64,000 bases of DNA from assembly GCF_004297265.1 (NCBI RefSeq), contig NZ_SCUT01000040.1, positions 1 through 64,000 on the forward strand, written 5' to 3'. Below the pieces are notes generated by a model, which was given only the letters and a program-made list of their open reading frames with translations, had not been told where the DNA came from and searched no databases. The position numbers and the translations under genes are program-made. Shown piece after piece: positions 53,781 to 62,541 of the stretch. Numbering within the stretch: the stretch's first letter is position 1; every line of letters starts with the position of its first letter. The stretch comes from Reyranella sp. Its GTDB lineage: Bacteria > Pseudomonadota > Alphaproteobacteria > Reyranellales > Reyranellaceae.

Positions 53781-54749
53781 CTATTCAGCCTTCACATTGC
53801 CCTGCTTGGCGACCTTCGCCCAGCGCTCGCGGTCCTTGACGATGTAGGCGGCGAAAGCATCGGGGCCCTGGCCGATCGGCTCAAGCCCCTGCTTGGCGAG
53901 CGTTTCGGCATTCCTGGGATCGGCGATCGCTTCCATGAAGAGCTTGGCGAGAGCGCCCTTGATATCCGCCGGCAGCCCGGCAGGTCCCATGAGCCCGAAC
54001 CAGTTGTTGATGTCGAGGGCTGGAATGTCCTTGGTGAGCAGCGGCAATTCCGGCGCCAGCGCCGAGGGCTTCGTGGAGGCGAGCGCCAGCACGCGAACCT
54101 TGCCGCCCCGCGCCTGGCCGATCAGCTCCGACACGTTGCCGAAGAACACGTCGACATTGCCCGCCGCCACGTCGGCAATGGCGGGCGCGCCACCACGATA
54201 GGGAACGTGGATCAACTTGAGGCCGCCCGCTTCGGCCGCTAGGAACTCGGCGCCGAGCTGGTTGGTCGAACCGAGACCGGTCGAAGCATAGCTCACCTTG
54301 CCCGGATTCTGCCTTGCGTAGGCCACGAACTCGGGAATGGTCTTGAACGGCGCATCCATGCGCACGATCAGGGCCATCGGCACGCCGACGAGGTTGCAGA
54401 TCGGCGTCAGCTCCTTGTCGAGGTCGAGGGGGATCTGCGAACCGGGGACCACGGGACCGACGGCAAGCTGGCCCATGATACCGATGCCCACCGTGTAACC
54501 ATCGGCCGGGGCCTGGGCCACGGCCTTGAGTGCGATGAAGCCGCCGGCGCCGGTCTTGTTGTCGACGATTACTGTATAGCCGTGCTGGCGCTGGATGGTC
54601 TCCGCCGCGATGCGGGCCGCCATGTCGGCTGTGCCGCCGGGTGCGTAGCCCACCAGGATCTTGATCGGCTGCTTGGGCACCCATTGCTGCGCGCGTGCCG
54701 ACGCCGCGGCAAGGACGAACGGAGCGGCAAGCAGGCTTCTACGGAACAT
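53781..54749 (-). CDS. Bug-family TTT substrate-binding protein (hydantoinase-linked)
   Basis: A 322-residue periplasmic Bug receptor. The signal peptide ends near ARAQ (residue 21). PIKILVGYAPGGTADMAARI, VDNKTGAGG, YASTGLGSTNQLGAEFLA and VPYRGGAPAIADV are the ligand-clamp marks. It is first in the run Bug-hyuA-hyuB, so it probably captures the substrate of the hydantoinase-like enzyme. Its transport partners are not adjacent on this strand; the divergent tctCBA set could supply them. The 176-bp divergent gap must hold both promoters; I see no clear operator in it. Confidence 0.9.
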   Translation of the reverse strand: MFRRSLLAAPFVLAAASARAQQWVPKQPIKILVGYAPGGTADMAARIAAETIQRQHGYTVIVDNKTGAGGFIALKAVAQAPADGYTVGIGIMGQLAVGPVVPGSQIPLDLDKELTPICNLVGVPMALIVRMDAPFKTIPEFVAYARQNPGKVSYASTGLGSTNQLGAEFLAAEAGGLKLIHVPYRGGAPAIADVAAGNVDVFFGNVSELIGQARGGKVRVLALASTKPSALAPELPLLTKDIPALDINNWFGLMGPAGLPADIKGALAKLFMEAIADPRNAETLAKQGLEPIGQGPDAFAAYIVKDRERWAKVAKQGNVKAE

Positions 54750-54925
54750 GGTTCATTACCCCTTCCCTTGAGGATTGCCCGCACTGCCGCAAGCACTGTG
54801 CCACAAGGCGAACGATCCCAATCCCCCGAACGGGTCTAGCATCGCACTCTCGAGCCGTGCCATGCTTACGAAATAGTCTGACAAGTTTCGCACGCAATGC
54901 GAACGCAATTTCGGGAGTGAAGCAC

Positions 54926-55900
54926 ATGACGGCCATCAAGCGACGCCATCTCGCAGGACTCGCGGCGGGTTTCACGCTCGCCGCCGCGGGCACCGCCCAC
55001 GCAGCCTGGCCGGAGCGCCCGATCACGCTGATCGTGCCCTGGGGGGCGGGCGGCGGCACCGACGCCACGGCGCGAATCATCGGCAGCCTGCTCGAGAAGG
55101 AGCTCAAGCAACCGGTCAACGTCGTCAACCGGACCGGCGGATCGGGTGTCGTCGGCCACCAGGCGATCGCTAGCGCCGCACCCGACGGCTACACGATCGG
55201 CATGGCCACGGTCGAGATCGGCATGATGCACTGGCAGGGTCTGACCGCGCTGAAGGGATCATCCTACACGCCGATCGCGCTGGTGAATGCCGATCCCGCC
55301 GGCCTACAGGTGCGCGCTGACTCCTCCTACAAGTCCGCCAAGGACCTGGTCGACGCGATCAAGGCCAATCCCGGCAAGCTGAAGTCGAGCGGTACCGGCC
55401 AGGGCGGCATCTGGCACCTCGCGATCGCCGGCATGCTGCGCTCGCTTTCAGTCGATCCCGCGGCGTCGCCCTGGGTGCCGTCGAACGGCGCAGCTCCCGG
55501 CCTGCAGGATCTCGTCGCCGGCGGCATCGAAATCGTGCCCTGCTCGCTGCCCGAGGCGCGTTCGCTGATCGACGCCGGCAAGGTGCGCAGCCTCGCCGTC
55601 ATGGATGCCAAGCCGGCCGCCCTTTACCCCAACGTCCCGACGCTAAAGGCCGCGACCGGCAGCGACTGGACGCTGGCGGCCTGGCGCGGGATCGTGGCGC
55701 CGAAGGGCCTGCCCAAGGATGTTTCCGACAGGTTGCTCGCGGCGCTGGAAAAGTTGCATAAGAGCGCCGAGTTCAACGACTTCATGAAGCAACGTGGCTT
55801 CGGCGTGACGTGGATGCCGCCGGTCGAGTTCGCCGCCTTCATGGAGAAGTCGAGCAACGACCTCGGTGCGGTGATGAAGGCCGTCGGCATCGTCAAGTGA
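54926..55900 (+). CDS. tctC: TctC/Bug substrate-binding protein of a TTT transporter
   Basis: A 324-residue receptor with signal peptide (cleavage near AHAA, residue 27). It has PITLIVPWGAGGGTDATARI and VNRTGGSGVVGHQAIASAAP, the two typical clamp loops, and later SSGTGQGGIWHLAIAGML. The central loop differs from the other two Bug proteins here, implying a different ligand. GGGAG precedes the ATG at 54926. tctB follows after 4 bp and tctA overlaps tctB, giving a complete secondary transporter for a carboxylate such as citrate or a tricarballylate-like acid. Confidence 0.9.
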   Translation: MTAIKRRHLAGLAAGFTLAAAGTAHAAWPERPITLIVPWGAGGGTDATARIIGSLLEKELKQPVNVVNRTGGSGVVGHQAIASAAPDGYTIGMATVEIGMMHWQGLTALKGSSYTPIALVNADPAGLQVRADSSYKSAKDLVDAIKANPGKLKSSGTGQGGIWHLAIAGMLRSLSVDPAASPWVPSNGAAPGLQDLVAGGIEIVPCSLPEARSLIDAGKVRSLAVMDAKPAALYPNVPTLKAATGSDWTLAAWRGIVAPKGLPKDVSDRLLAALEKLHKSAEFNDFMKQRGFGVTWMPPVEFAAFMEKSSNDLGAVMKAVGIVK

Positions 55901-55904
55901 CGCG

Positions 55905-56387
55905 ATGAAGATCGGCGACACGATCCTGGGGGCGCTGTTTGCGTTCCTGGGCGCGATCGTGCTCTGGCATGTCCGGACGTTTCCGGTGATTCCCGGCCAG
56001 AAGTTCGGTGCGGCGCTCTTCCCCGGGGTCATCGCCGCGGGCCTGTTGGTCTGCGGGATCCTTCTGTCGGTGCGCGGGCTGCGTCAGGCGGGCGGCGGCG
56101 GTCGCTCCATCGCCTTCGACGACTGGGCACGCGATCCCGTCGTCGTCGTCCGCTTCCTGAGCGTCCCCGCCGGCCTGCTGTTCTACATCCTGACCAGCGA
56201 CTTCCTCGGCTTCCACATCGCGGCGTCGGTCACGATGCTCGGCTGGCTGCTGATTTTCGGCGTGCGCCTGCTGCCGGCGGTCGCGTTGGCCATCGGCTTT
56301 CCGGCGCTGATGCACCTCGCCTTCTACAAGGTCCTGCGCGTGCCCCTGCCCTGGGGACTGCTCGAGAAGGTGGTCTTCCCCTCATGA
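55905..56387 (+). CDS. tctB: TTT transporter small membrane subunit TctB
   Basis: A 160-residue protein with four hydrophobic helices and the TctB opening IGDTILGALFAFLGAIVLWH, then FPVIPGQKFGAALFPGVIAA. It pairs with TctA in the inner membrane. The start lies 4 bp after tctC and the stop overlaps tctA by 4 bp (ATGA), indicating strict co-expression. Confidence 0.9.
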   Translation: MKIGDTILGALFAFLGAIVLWHVRTFPVIPGQKFGAALFPGVIAAGLLVCGILLSVRGLRQAGGGGRSIAFDDWARDPVVVVRFLSVPAGLLFYILTSDFLGFHIAASVTMLGWLLIFGVRLLPAVALAIGFPALMHLAFYKVLRVPLPWGLLEKVVFPS

Positions 56388-57874
56388 CCCCTGAAATCCT
56401 GTCCCAGGCGTTCAATCTCGTCTTCGATCCCTACGTCCTCTGGGTGGTCGCGGGCTCGGCCCTTTTCGGCCTGTTCGTCGGCGCCATCCCGGGGCTCACC
56501 GCCACGATGGCGACGGCGCTGCTGGTCCCCGCCACCTTCTTCATGCCGCCGATCCCGGCCATCGCGTCGATGGTGACGGCGACCGCGATGGCGATCTTCG
56601 CCGGCGATATCCCGAGTTGTCTGCTGCGCATGCCCGGCACCCCCGCGTCGGCGGCCTACACCGACGAGGCCTATGCGCTGACCAAGAAGGGACAGGGCGA
56701 ACTGGCGCTCGGCGCCGGCCTGGTGTTTTCCGTCATCGGCGGGCTGTTCGGCACGTTCATCCTCATCCTCTGTGCGCCGGTCCTCGCCGAGTTCGCGCTG
56801 CGCTTCAGCTCCTTCGAGTACTTCTGGCTCACTCTCCTCGGCCTTTCCTGCGCCGTCTTCATCGCGTCGGGCGACAAGCTGAAGGGCGTGATCTCGCTCC
56901 TGATCGGCCTGCTGGTGGCGACGGTCGGCCTCGACAATCCGGCCGGGCATCCACGCTTCACGTTCGGTCTGCCCGAGCTGATGGGCGGCGCCGAGCTGAT
57001 CCCGATCATGGTCGGCATGTTCGCCGTATCGGAGGTGATGCGGTCGTCGATCTCGGTGGCTGCCCCGCTGGAGACGGCCCAAAAGGCGATCGGCAACGTC
57101 TTCTCGGGCATGTGGGGACTTCTGAAGAAGTATCCGCTGCAAACCTTGCGCGGCAGCGTGCTCGGCACGCTGGTCGGCGCCCTGCCCGGCGCCGGTGCCG
57201 ACATCGCCGCGTGGATGTCCTACGCGATGAGCAAGAAACTCTCGAAGGAGCCGGAGAAGTTCGGCACCGGCCATATCGAGGGCATCGTCGAATCGGGGGC
57301 CGCCAACAACAGCGCCCTGGCCGGCGCCTGGATCCCGGCCATGGTGTTCGGCATCCCGGGCGACTCGATCACGGCCATCGTGATCGGCGTGCTCTACATG
57401 AAGAACCTGAACCCGGGCCCGACGCTCTTCGTGAACAACGCCGCCAGCGTCTACGCCGTCTTCCTGCTGTTCATCGTGGCCAACCTGCTGATGCTGCCAT
57501 TCGGTTGGGCCGCGATCAAGAGCTTCAAGCAGGTGCTGCGCCTGCCGCGCAAGGCGCTGCTGCCCTGCATCCTGGTGTTCTGCATTCTCGGCGCCTTCGC
57601 AATCAACAATTCGGTCGTCGGCATCGCCATGATGCTCGGCTTCGGCATCCTCGCCTGGCTGATGGAGGAGAACGGCATTCCCGTCGCTCCGGCGATCCTC
57701 GGCATGGTACTCGGCACGCTGCTGGAAGAGCACTTCATCACCTCGATGATCAAGTCCGACGGCAATCCGCTGGCTTTCTTCGACCGCCCGATCTCCGGCA
57801 CGCTCGCGGCGACGATGATCTTGCTGATCGTGATACCCACCCTGGCGAGGCTGCTGCGCAAGCGGCCGGCTTGA
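56384..57874 (+). CDS. tctA: TTT transporter large membrane subunit TctA
   Basis: A 496-residue polytopic carrier with about twelve helices. The family signature GAIPGLTATMATALLVPATF (near residue 28) and its internal echo GTLVGALPGAGADIAAWMSY show the repeat architecture. It couples substrate from TctC to the ion gradient. The acyl-CoA-ligase gene follows after 32 bp, suggesting that the imported acid is activated to a CoA or adenylate ester. Confidence 0.93.
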   Translation: MTPEILSQAFNLVFDPYVLWVVAGSALFGLFVGAIPGLTATMATALLVPATFFMPPIPAIASMVTATAMAIFAGDIPSCLLRMPGTPASAAYTDEAYALTKKGQGELALGAGLVFSVIGGLFGTFILILCAPVLAEFALRFSSFEYFWLTLLGLSCAVFIASGDKLKGVISLLIGLLVATVGLDNPAGHPRFTFGLPELMGGAELIPIMVGMFAVSEVMRSSISVAAPLETAQKAIGNVFSGMWGLLKKYPLQTLRGSVLGTLVGALPGAGADIAAWMSYAMSKKLSKEPEKFGTGHIEGIVESGAANNSALAGAWIPAMVFGIPGDSITAIVIGVLYMKNLNPGPTLFVNNAASVYAVFLLFIVANLLMLPFGWAAIKSFKQVLRLPRKALLPCILVFCILGAFAINNSVVGIAMMLGFGILAWLMEENGIPVAPAILGMVLGTLLEEHFITSMIKSDGNPLAFFDRPISGTLAATMILLIVIPTLARLLRKRPA

Positions 57875-57906
57875 GAAGAGACCGTCTTCGGTTAGTCTCC
57901 GCCCGC

Positions 57907-59502
57907 ATGCCACTCGCCCAACCCGCAGCCGATGTCTGGACGCTCGTCGCCGACATCGCAGAGCAAACGCCCGACGCGCCGGCCCTCCTGCACGGCGATC
58001 GGACGATCTCGTTCCTCGAACTGACGGAGAGCGCGAGACGCGCCGCCCAGGGTCTCGCCGACCTGGGCATCGGTCCCGGCGACCGGGTGGCGCTGTGGCT
58101 GCCCAACGTGCCGGCCTATCCGATCCTCTATCTCGCCTGCGTCCGCCTCGGCGCCATCGCGGTCGCGGTGAACACCCGCTATCGCGCCGTCGAGGTCGCC
58201 GACATCGTCGGCCGCTCGGGTGCCAAGGTCTTGGCCTGTGCGCCCGGCTTCCGGCGCATCGATTTTCTCTCGATCCTGGCCGACATCGAACCGGAAGCGC
58301 TCGACAGCCTCGCGGCCATCGTCACGGTCGGCGAGGAACCGGCCTCCATACCGTCCGCCATCGAACGGCTGCGGCGGGTGCCATATGAACGCCTCTTGTC
58401 GCGGCCGCGCCTCGGCGTGAACCATGCCAAGGCGAGCGCGCCCTGCAACATCTTCACGACCTCAGGGACGACCAGCGCGCCGAAGTTCGTGCTGCACCGC
58501 CAGGGCGCGATTGCGGGTCATGCCCAGCAGGTCGCCCGCGCCTTCGGCTTCACGGCGCCGGATACGCTGTCGCTTTCCATTCTTCCGCTGTGCGGCGTCT
58601 ACGGCTTCGATCAGACGATGGCAACGCTGGCTGCCGGAAAACCCTGCGTGCTGGTCGAGTCCTACGAGATCGACGAGATTGCACGGCTCATCGAACGCCA
58701 TCGCCCGACGACGATGTTCGGCAGCGACGACATGTATGCACGCCTGCTCGACACGGTGCCCGGCGACCATCCCTTCCCCTCGGTGAAGTGGGCGGGCTTT
58801 GCCGCCTTCAATGCTGCGCTCGACGACATCGCCGAGAGGGCTGAGCGACGCGGCCTGCGTCTCTGCGGCCTCTATGGCATGAGCGAGGTACAGGCGCTCT
58901 ACTCCTTGCAGCCGATTGATTCGGACGTCGCATTTCGCAAGAAGGGCGGCGGCGTTCCGACCTCACCCCTTGGACATATCCGCGTCCGAGATACCGAGAC
59001 CGGAGAACTTCTCGGTGTCGGCCAGCCAGGCGCCCTCGAATGCGCCGGGCCTTCGCTGATGGTCGGCTATTATGGCAACGAGAAAGCCACCGCCGAGACG
59101 GTAACAGAGGACGGCTACGTGCGCACCGGCGACCTCGCGGAACTCGACGGACGGGGCGGCTTCACTTTCCTCAGTCGCATGGGCGACGTGCTGCGGCTCT
59201 CGGGCTTCCTGGTGAACCCGCTGGAGATCGAGGCTCATCTGCAGAAGCTGCCCGGCATTGCCGGCTGCCAGGCGATCGCCGTGCCACGCCCCGACGGCGT
59301 TCGCGCCGTTGCGTTCGTGATCCTCGCCCCGGGCGCGGCGCTCGACGAGGCCGCGGCCATGGCGCACTGCCGGCACGGCCTCGCCAACTACAAGGTGCCG
59401 ATGCGGGTCTTCGCGATCGACGACTTTCCGAAGACGCCTTCGCCCAACGGCTTCAAGATCCAGCGCGCCCGGCTGCGCGACATGGCGCTGGAAAGGCTCT
59501 AG
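57907..59502 (+). CDS. AMP-dependent synthetase/acyl-CoA ligase
   Basis: A 531-residue ANL-superfamily enzyme. The P-loop reads FTTSGTTSAPKFVLHRQG. GLYGMSEVQALYSLQ is the A5 region, DGYVRTGDLAELDGRGGFTF holds the hinge aspartate and RMGDVLRLSGFLVNPLEIEA the A8 loop. The C-terminal lysine sits in PSPNGFKIQRARL. It activates a carboxylic acid; chain or ring type cannot be fixed. It directly follows tctCBA and precedes a RidA gene by 27 bp. ATG at 57907; earlier in-frame sequence shadows tctA. Confidence 0.88.
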   Translation: MPLAQPAADVWTLVADIAEQTPDAPALLHGDRTISFLELTESARRAAQGLADLGIGPGDRVALWLPNVPAYPILYLACVRLGAIAVAVNTRYRAVEVADIVGRSGAKVLACAPGFRRIDFLSILADIEPEALDSLAAIVTVGEEPASIPSAIERLRRVPYERLLSRPRLGVNHAKASAPCNIFTTSGTTSAPKFVLHRQGAIAGHAQQVARAFGFTAPDTLSLSILPLCGVYGFDQTMATLAAGKPCVLVESYEIDEIARLIERHRPTTMFGSDDMYARLLDTVPGDHPFPSVKWAGFAAFNAALDDIAERAERRGLRLCGLYGMSEVQALYSLQPIDSDVAFRKKGGGVPTSPLGHIRVRDTETGELLGVGQPGALECAGPSLMVGYYGNEKATAETVTEDGYVRTGDLAELDGRGGFTFLSRMGDVLRLSGFLVNPLEIEAHLQKLPGIAGCQAIAVPRPDGVRAVAFVILAPGAALDEAAAMAHCRHGLANYKVPMRVFAIDDFPKTPSPNGFKIQRARLRDMALERL

Positions 59503-59529
59503 CATTCTCGCGAGCAAGGGAGAGAAACG

Positions 59530-59919
59530 ATGACCAGGCGCAAAAGCGTCAACTATCCCGGGTACAGCCACCAGAATCCGATTCCCAATGCCAGCCGCAT
59601 CGGCAACATCGTGATGTCGAGCATCATGAACGGCACCGAGCCCGGCACGCGCAACGTCCCGCCCGACCTCGCAGCGCAGGTCACCAACATCTTCAAACAC
59701 ATCAGGCTCTGCATAGACGCGGCCGGCGGCTCGCCCGACGACATCATCAAGATCAATTTCTGGATGAAACAGCCCTCGACCGGCCGCGCGGCGCTGAACG
59801 ACGAATGGGTGAAGATGTTTCCAGACGAGGCGTCGCGCCCGGCGCGCCACACGCTGCAGCTCTCGGGCGACAGCCCGCACCAGGTGACGTGCGACTTCAC
59901 CGCCGTGATCGGCGGCTAG
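59530..59919 (+). CDS. RidA/YjgF family protein
   Basis: A 129-residue RidA-family protein (enamine/imine deaminase fold). The opening YPGYSHQNPIPNASRIGNIV, SIMNGTEPGT, LCIDAAGGSPDDIIKINFWM and the final VTCDFTAVIGG fit the family. The catalytic Arg of true RidA (within an R-A-A-VE context) is replaced by SRPARHTLQL with Arg near 108, so the exact activity is unsure. Related members in catabolic operons hydrolyse reactive amides or imines. It ends exactly next to the stop of the convergent C13 gene. Confidence 0.82.
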   Translation: MTRRKSVNYPGYSHQNPIPNASRIGNIVMSSIMNGTEPGTRNVPPDLAAQVTNIFKHIRLCIDAAGGSPDDIIKINFWMKQPSTGRAALNDEWVKMFPDEASRPARHTLQLSGDSPHQVTCDFTAVIGG

Positions 59920-60687
59920 TTAGCGGCCGGGAAGCCTGAGATTGGCGGCTGCGGATCCCACGAAGATCTGCGGCTGCGAGGACGTGCGGATGCCCATGCT
60001 CTTCTCGAGACCGAGCACACAGGTCCGCGTGGCCTGGGCGAGCTGGCCCCAGGTCGAGGCGGTGTCGAACTGCTGCAGCAGGCACTGGTCGTAGTAGGTG
60101 AAGCGGTCGCCGGCGCCGCAGCCGAAGCTGACGCGATCGGCCGCGGCAGCCGTCAGCACCACGCGGTTGGGCTGGCGCATGGCCGGCGTCAGGAAAACGC
60201 CGCTGTGGCATGCCGAGACGACGACGACCGTCGGCAGGGCGCCGCAGCCGGCGTTCAGCGCATTGTCGAGAGTACCGGGCCGGATGACGCCGTTGGCCAG
60301 CCGCAGCACGACGCCGGTTTCGTTGCCGTGGCTGGTGATGAAGGCAAGACAGGCCCCCGCGCCACCGGCATTGCGCAACGCACTGGAGACGTTGGACGCG
60401 CTGGCGACCTCGGCCGACGGGTTGCGTCCCGGATCGGAGGTGAGCATGCGGATGTCCCGCACGCCGCGCGACGACAGCTTGTCGCGCAACGCGTCGATGC
60501 CGTTGTCGAAGGATGGGCTGTTGTTGTCGCCGGCAATCAGCACGGCGCGCCAGCGCGCCGCCGGCACGTCGCCGGGCGCGGCCGCCATGGAGGTGTTCCG
60601 GCCGGCAGGCGGCGCCGCGTCGGAGTCCTGTGTGCAGGCGACGAGCGACGCCAGCAACGCGACCAGGGCAACGACGCGAATCAGCAT
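59920..60687 (-). CDS. Lipoprotein with C13/caspase-like cysteine peptidase domain
   Basis: A 255-residue protein with a lipoprotein signal (LVAC, Cys18 for lipidation). The peptidase domain starts WRAVLIAGDNNSPSFDNGID. The catalytic dyad is seen as His120 in FITSHGNETG and Cys160 in VVSACHSGVF, with a helix-rich end. Order and motifs match the C13 (legumain) branch of clan CD, close to bacterial caspase-like proteins. It is thus a membrane-tethered periplasmic peptidase of unknown target. It converges with RidA with no gap between stops. Confidence 0.82.
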   Translation of the reverse strand: MLIRVVALVALLASLVACTQDSDAAPPAGRNTSMAAAPGDVPAARWRAVLIAGDNNSPSFDNGIDALRDKLSSRGVRDIRMLTSDPGRNPSAEVASASNVSSALRNAGGAGACLAFITSHGNETGVVLRLANGVIRPGTLDNALNAGCGALPTVVVVSACHSGVFLTPAMRQPNRVVLTAAAADRVSFGCGAGDRFTYYDQCLLQQFDTASTWGQLAQATRTCVLGLEKSMGIRTSSQPQIFVGSAAANLRLPGR

Positions 60688-60711
60688 TCTTTCCTGCTCC
60701 GGCTGCCAAAC

Positions 60712-61374
60712 TCAGGCTTGCGGCGTGGCCCCGACGACGCGCAGCGCCATGTCGGTATAGAGCTTCGCCATCTGCTCTTCGGTGAGATCACCACCTGGAC
60801 CGTACCACATTGAGACATGGGTGCACTGGTCGAGCAGCGCCATGGCGATCGCCTTCAGATCGTGCTTTCCCTCGACGCGCGGCGGATCGAACACGCCGCG
60901 CTCGACCCCGTGCCTGAGGATGGTCACGACGATGTCACGAATGGCGCGGCGGCTGCGGCGGATATCGGCCACGCGCGCGGCGTCCAGCCAGCCGATCTCG
61001 CGGTTGGCGACCAGCGCCTCGATGCGCAGCCGGCAGTGGCGCATGACATAGACCCGGACGAAGGCCGCGAGCTCTGCGCGTGGATCGCCGCCCGCTCCCG
61101 CCACCGCCTGCTGGCAGAGCCGCTCCAACTCGCCCTGGGTCGAGGCGATGATGTCGTGCAGCAGCTCGTCCTTCGACTTGAAGTGATTGTAGAGCGCGCC
61201 CTGCGTCAGTCCGCAGGCCTTCATGATGTCGCGCACCGTGACGACCGGATAGCCGCGCTCGGCAAACTGGGCGAAGGCCGCAGCGCGGATCGCCTCGACC
61301 GGCGGACGCGCTTCACGTTCCGCCACGACTGTCGTCTGCTCGTCGTCGGCCAGAACCGTCTTGCGCTTGCTCAT
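60712..61374 (-). CDS. TetR-family transcriptional regulator
   Basis: A 220-residue regulator. The N-terminal helix-turn-helix is at about 28-75 (IRAAAFAQFAERGYPVVTVR, then DIMKACGLTQGALYNHFKSK). The ligand-binding part is helical. The ATG overlaps the stop of the upstream phosphotransferase-like gene (ATGA), so the two are co-expressed. TetR proteins in this arrangement often respond to acyl-CoA or fatty-acid-type ligands. Confidence 0.9.
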   Translation of the reverse strand: MSKRKTVLADDEQTTVVAEREARPPVEAIRAAAFAQFAERGYPVVTVRDIMKACGLTQGALYNHFKSKDELLHDIIASTQGELERLCQQAVAGAGGDPRAELAAFVRVYVMRHCRLRIEALVANREIGWLDAARVADIRRSRRAIRDIVVTILRHGVERGVFDPPRVEGKHDLKAIAMALLDQCTHVSMWYGPGGDLTEEQMAKLYTDMALRVVGATPQA

Positions 61375-62417
61375 CGCGAGGCTCCGGACATGTCGCTCAC
61401 GATTTCCCAGGCGAGGTCGGCCGCGGGCTTCACCAGCTTGCCGGACTCGGCCGCGCGCATGTTCGAGGCCGTGCCGTCGAGCGACCGCGCGTAGACGCCC
61501 TGGCGGATGCAGGACACGCGGAACAGATTGTAGGCCATGTAAAATTCCCAGAGCGCGGGCTCAGGCACGGCGCGCTTCGACAGGGTGCTGTAGTAGCCCA
61601 CCATCTCAGCCTCCGTGGGAAGGCCCAGAGCGGCGAGGTCATGTCCCAGCAGCCCGCCCCAGTCCTTCGGCGTGCGCCACAGCATGCAGAGATAGGCGAG
61701 TTCGGCCAGCGGGTCGCCCAAGGTCGATATCTCCCAGTCGATGATGCCCAGCACACGCGGCTCGGTGGCGTGGAAGATCATGTTGTCGAGGCGGTAGTCG
61801 CCATGGACCAGCACCGTTTCGTCATTCGCCGGCAGGTTGGCCGGCAGCCAGTCGAACAGCCGGTCCATGGACTCGATCTTTTCGGTTTCGGAAGCCTTGT
61901 ACTGTTTTCCCCAGCGCGAGATCTGGCGGGCCACGTAGCTGCCAGGGCGGCCGAAATCGGCGAGGCCGAGGGCGGCATAGTCGACCCGGTGGAGCCGGGC
62001 AAGCGCCTCGAACTTGGCCTGGTAGATGTCCCGCCGGCCCTCTTTCGGGACGTCCGGCAGCAGCGGATCCCACAGCACGCGCCCGTCACAATACTCCATT
62101 ATATAGAAAGGCGTGCCCACGACGCTCTCGTCTTCGCTGAGCGCGTAGGCCCGCGGGGTCGGCACGTCGGTACGATTGAGGGCCGAGATCACCCGGAACT
62201 CGCGGTCGACCGCGTGAGCCGAGGGCAGCAGCTTGCCGGGCGGCTTGCGGCGCAGGACGTAGCGGCGGCCGGCGCCGTCGGTCAGCCGGTAGGTCGGGTT
62301 GGACTGGCCTCCCTTGAACTGCTCGGCGCGGACCGGCGGCACGAAGCCCTCGACGTTGCCGGCCATGAAACGGCCGAGCGATTGCTCGTCGAACCGGTGC
62401 TTTTCCTGCACCGCCAT
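61371..62417 (-). CDS. Aminoglycoside-phosphotransferase-like kinase (ACAD10/11 N-domain type)
   Basis: A 348-residue APH-fold protein. Marks are FKGGQSNPTYRLTDGAGRRY then VLRRKPPGKLLPSAHAVDRE, the catalytic loop VLVHGDYRLDNMIFH and the metal-binding GIIDWEISTLGDPLAELAYL. The pattern is that of the kinase-like domain fused to acyl-CoA dehydrogenases ACAD10/11, which phosphorylates 4-hydroxyacyl-CoAs, rather than of antibiotic resistance. ATG at 62417; the ribosome-binding site is weak. It is paired with a TetR gene and divergent from the TSUP permease. Confidence 0.86.
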   Translation of the reverse strand: MAVQEKHRFDEQSLGRFMAGNVEGFVPPVRAEQFKGGQSNPTYRLTDGAGRRYVLRRKPPGKLLPSAHAVDREFRVISALNRTDVPTPRAYALSEDESVVGTPFYIMEYCDGRVLWDPLLPDVPKEGRRDIYQAKFEALARLHRVDYAALGLADFGRPGSYVARQISRWGKQYKASETEKIESMDRLFDWLPANLPANDETVLVHGDYRLDNMIFHATEPRVLGIIDWEISTLGDPLAELAYLCMLWRTPKDWGGLLGHDLAALGLPTEAEMVGYYSTLSKRAVPEPALWEFYMAYNLFRVSCIRQGVYARSLDGTASNMRAAESGKLVKPAADLAWEIVSDMSGASR

Positions 62418-62541
62418 CGTGCCGATATAGTCCTCGCCCCGCCGTGACACCCGAAAGCCTCCTGAACGACCGTTCATATTGGCCAGGAGTTTGCTCGCCC
62501 GGCGGAGCGCATGCAATATCGACCAACGGGGACATTGACGC

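Noticed and set aside
56324..57913. A 529-codon open frame on the minus strand
   Set aside because: Antisense to tctA; its composition (Arg, His, Asp, Gly runs) is typical of shadow frames.
61371..62417. Possible aminoglycoside resistance gene
   Set aside because: The APH-fold motifs match the ACAD10/11-type kinase-like domain and the TetR neighbour suits acyl-CoA metabolism, not antibiotic resistance.
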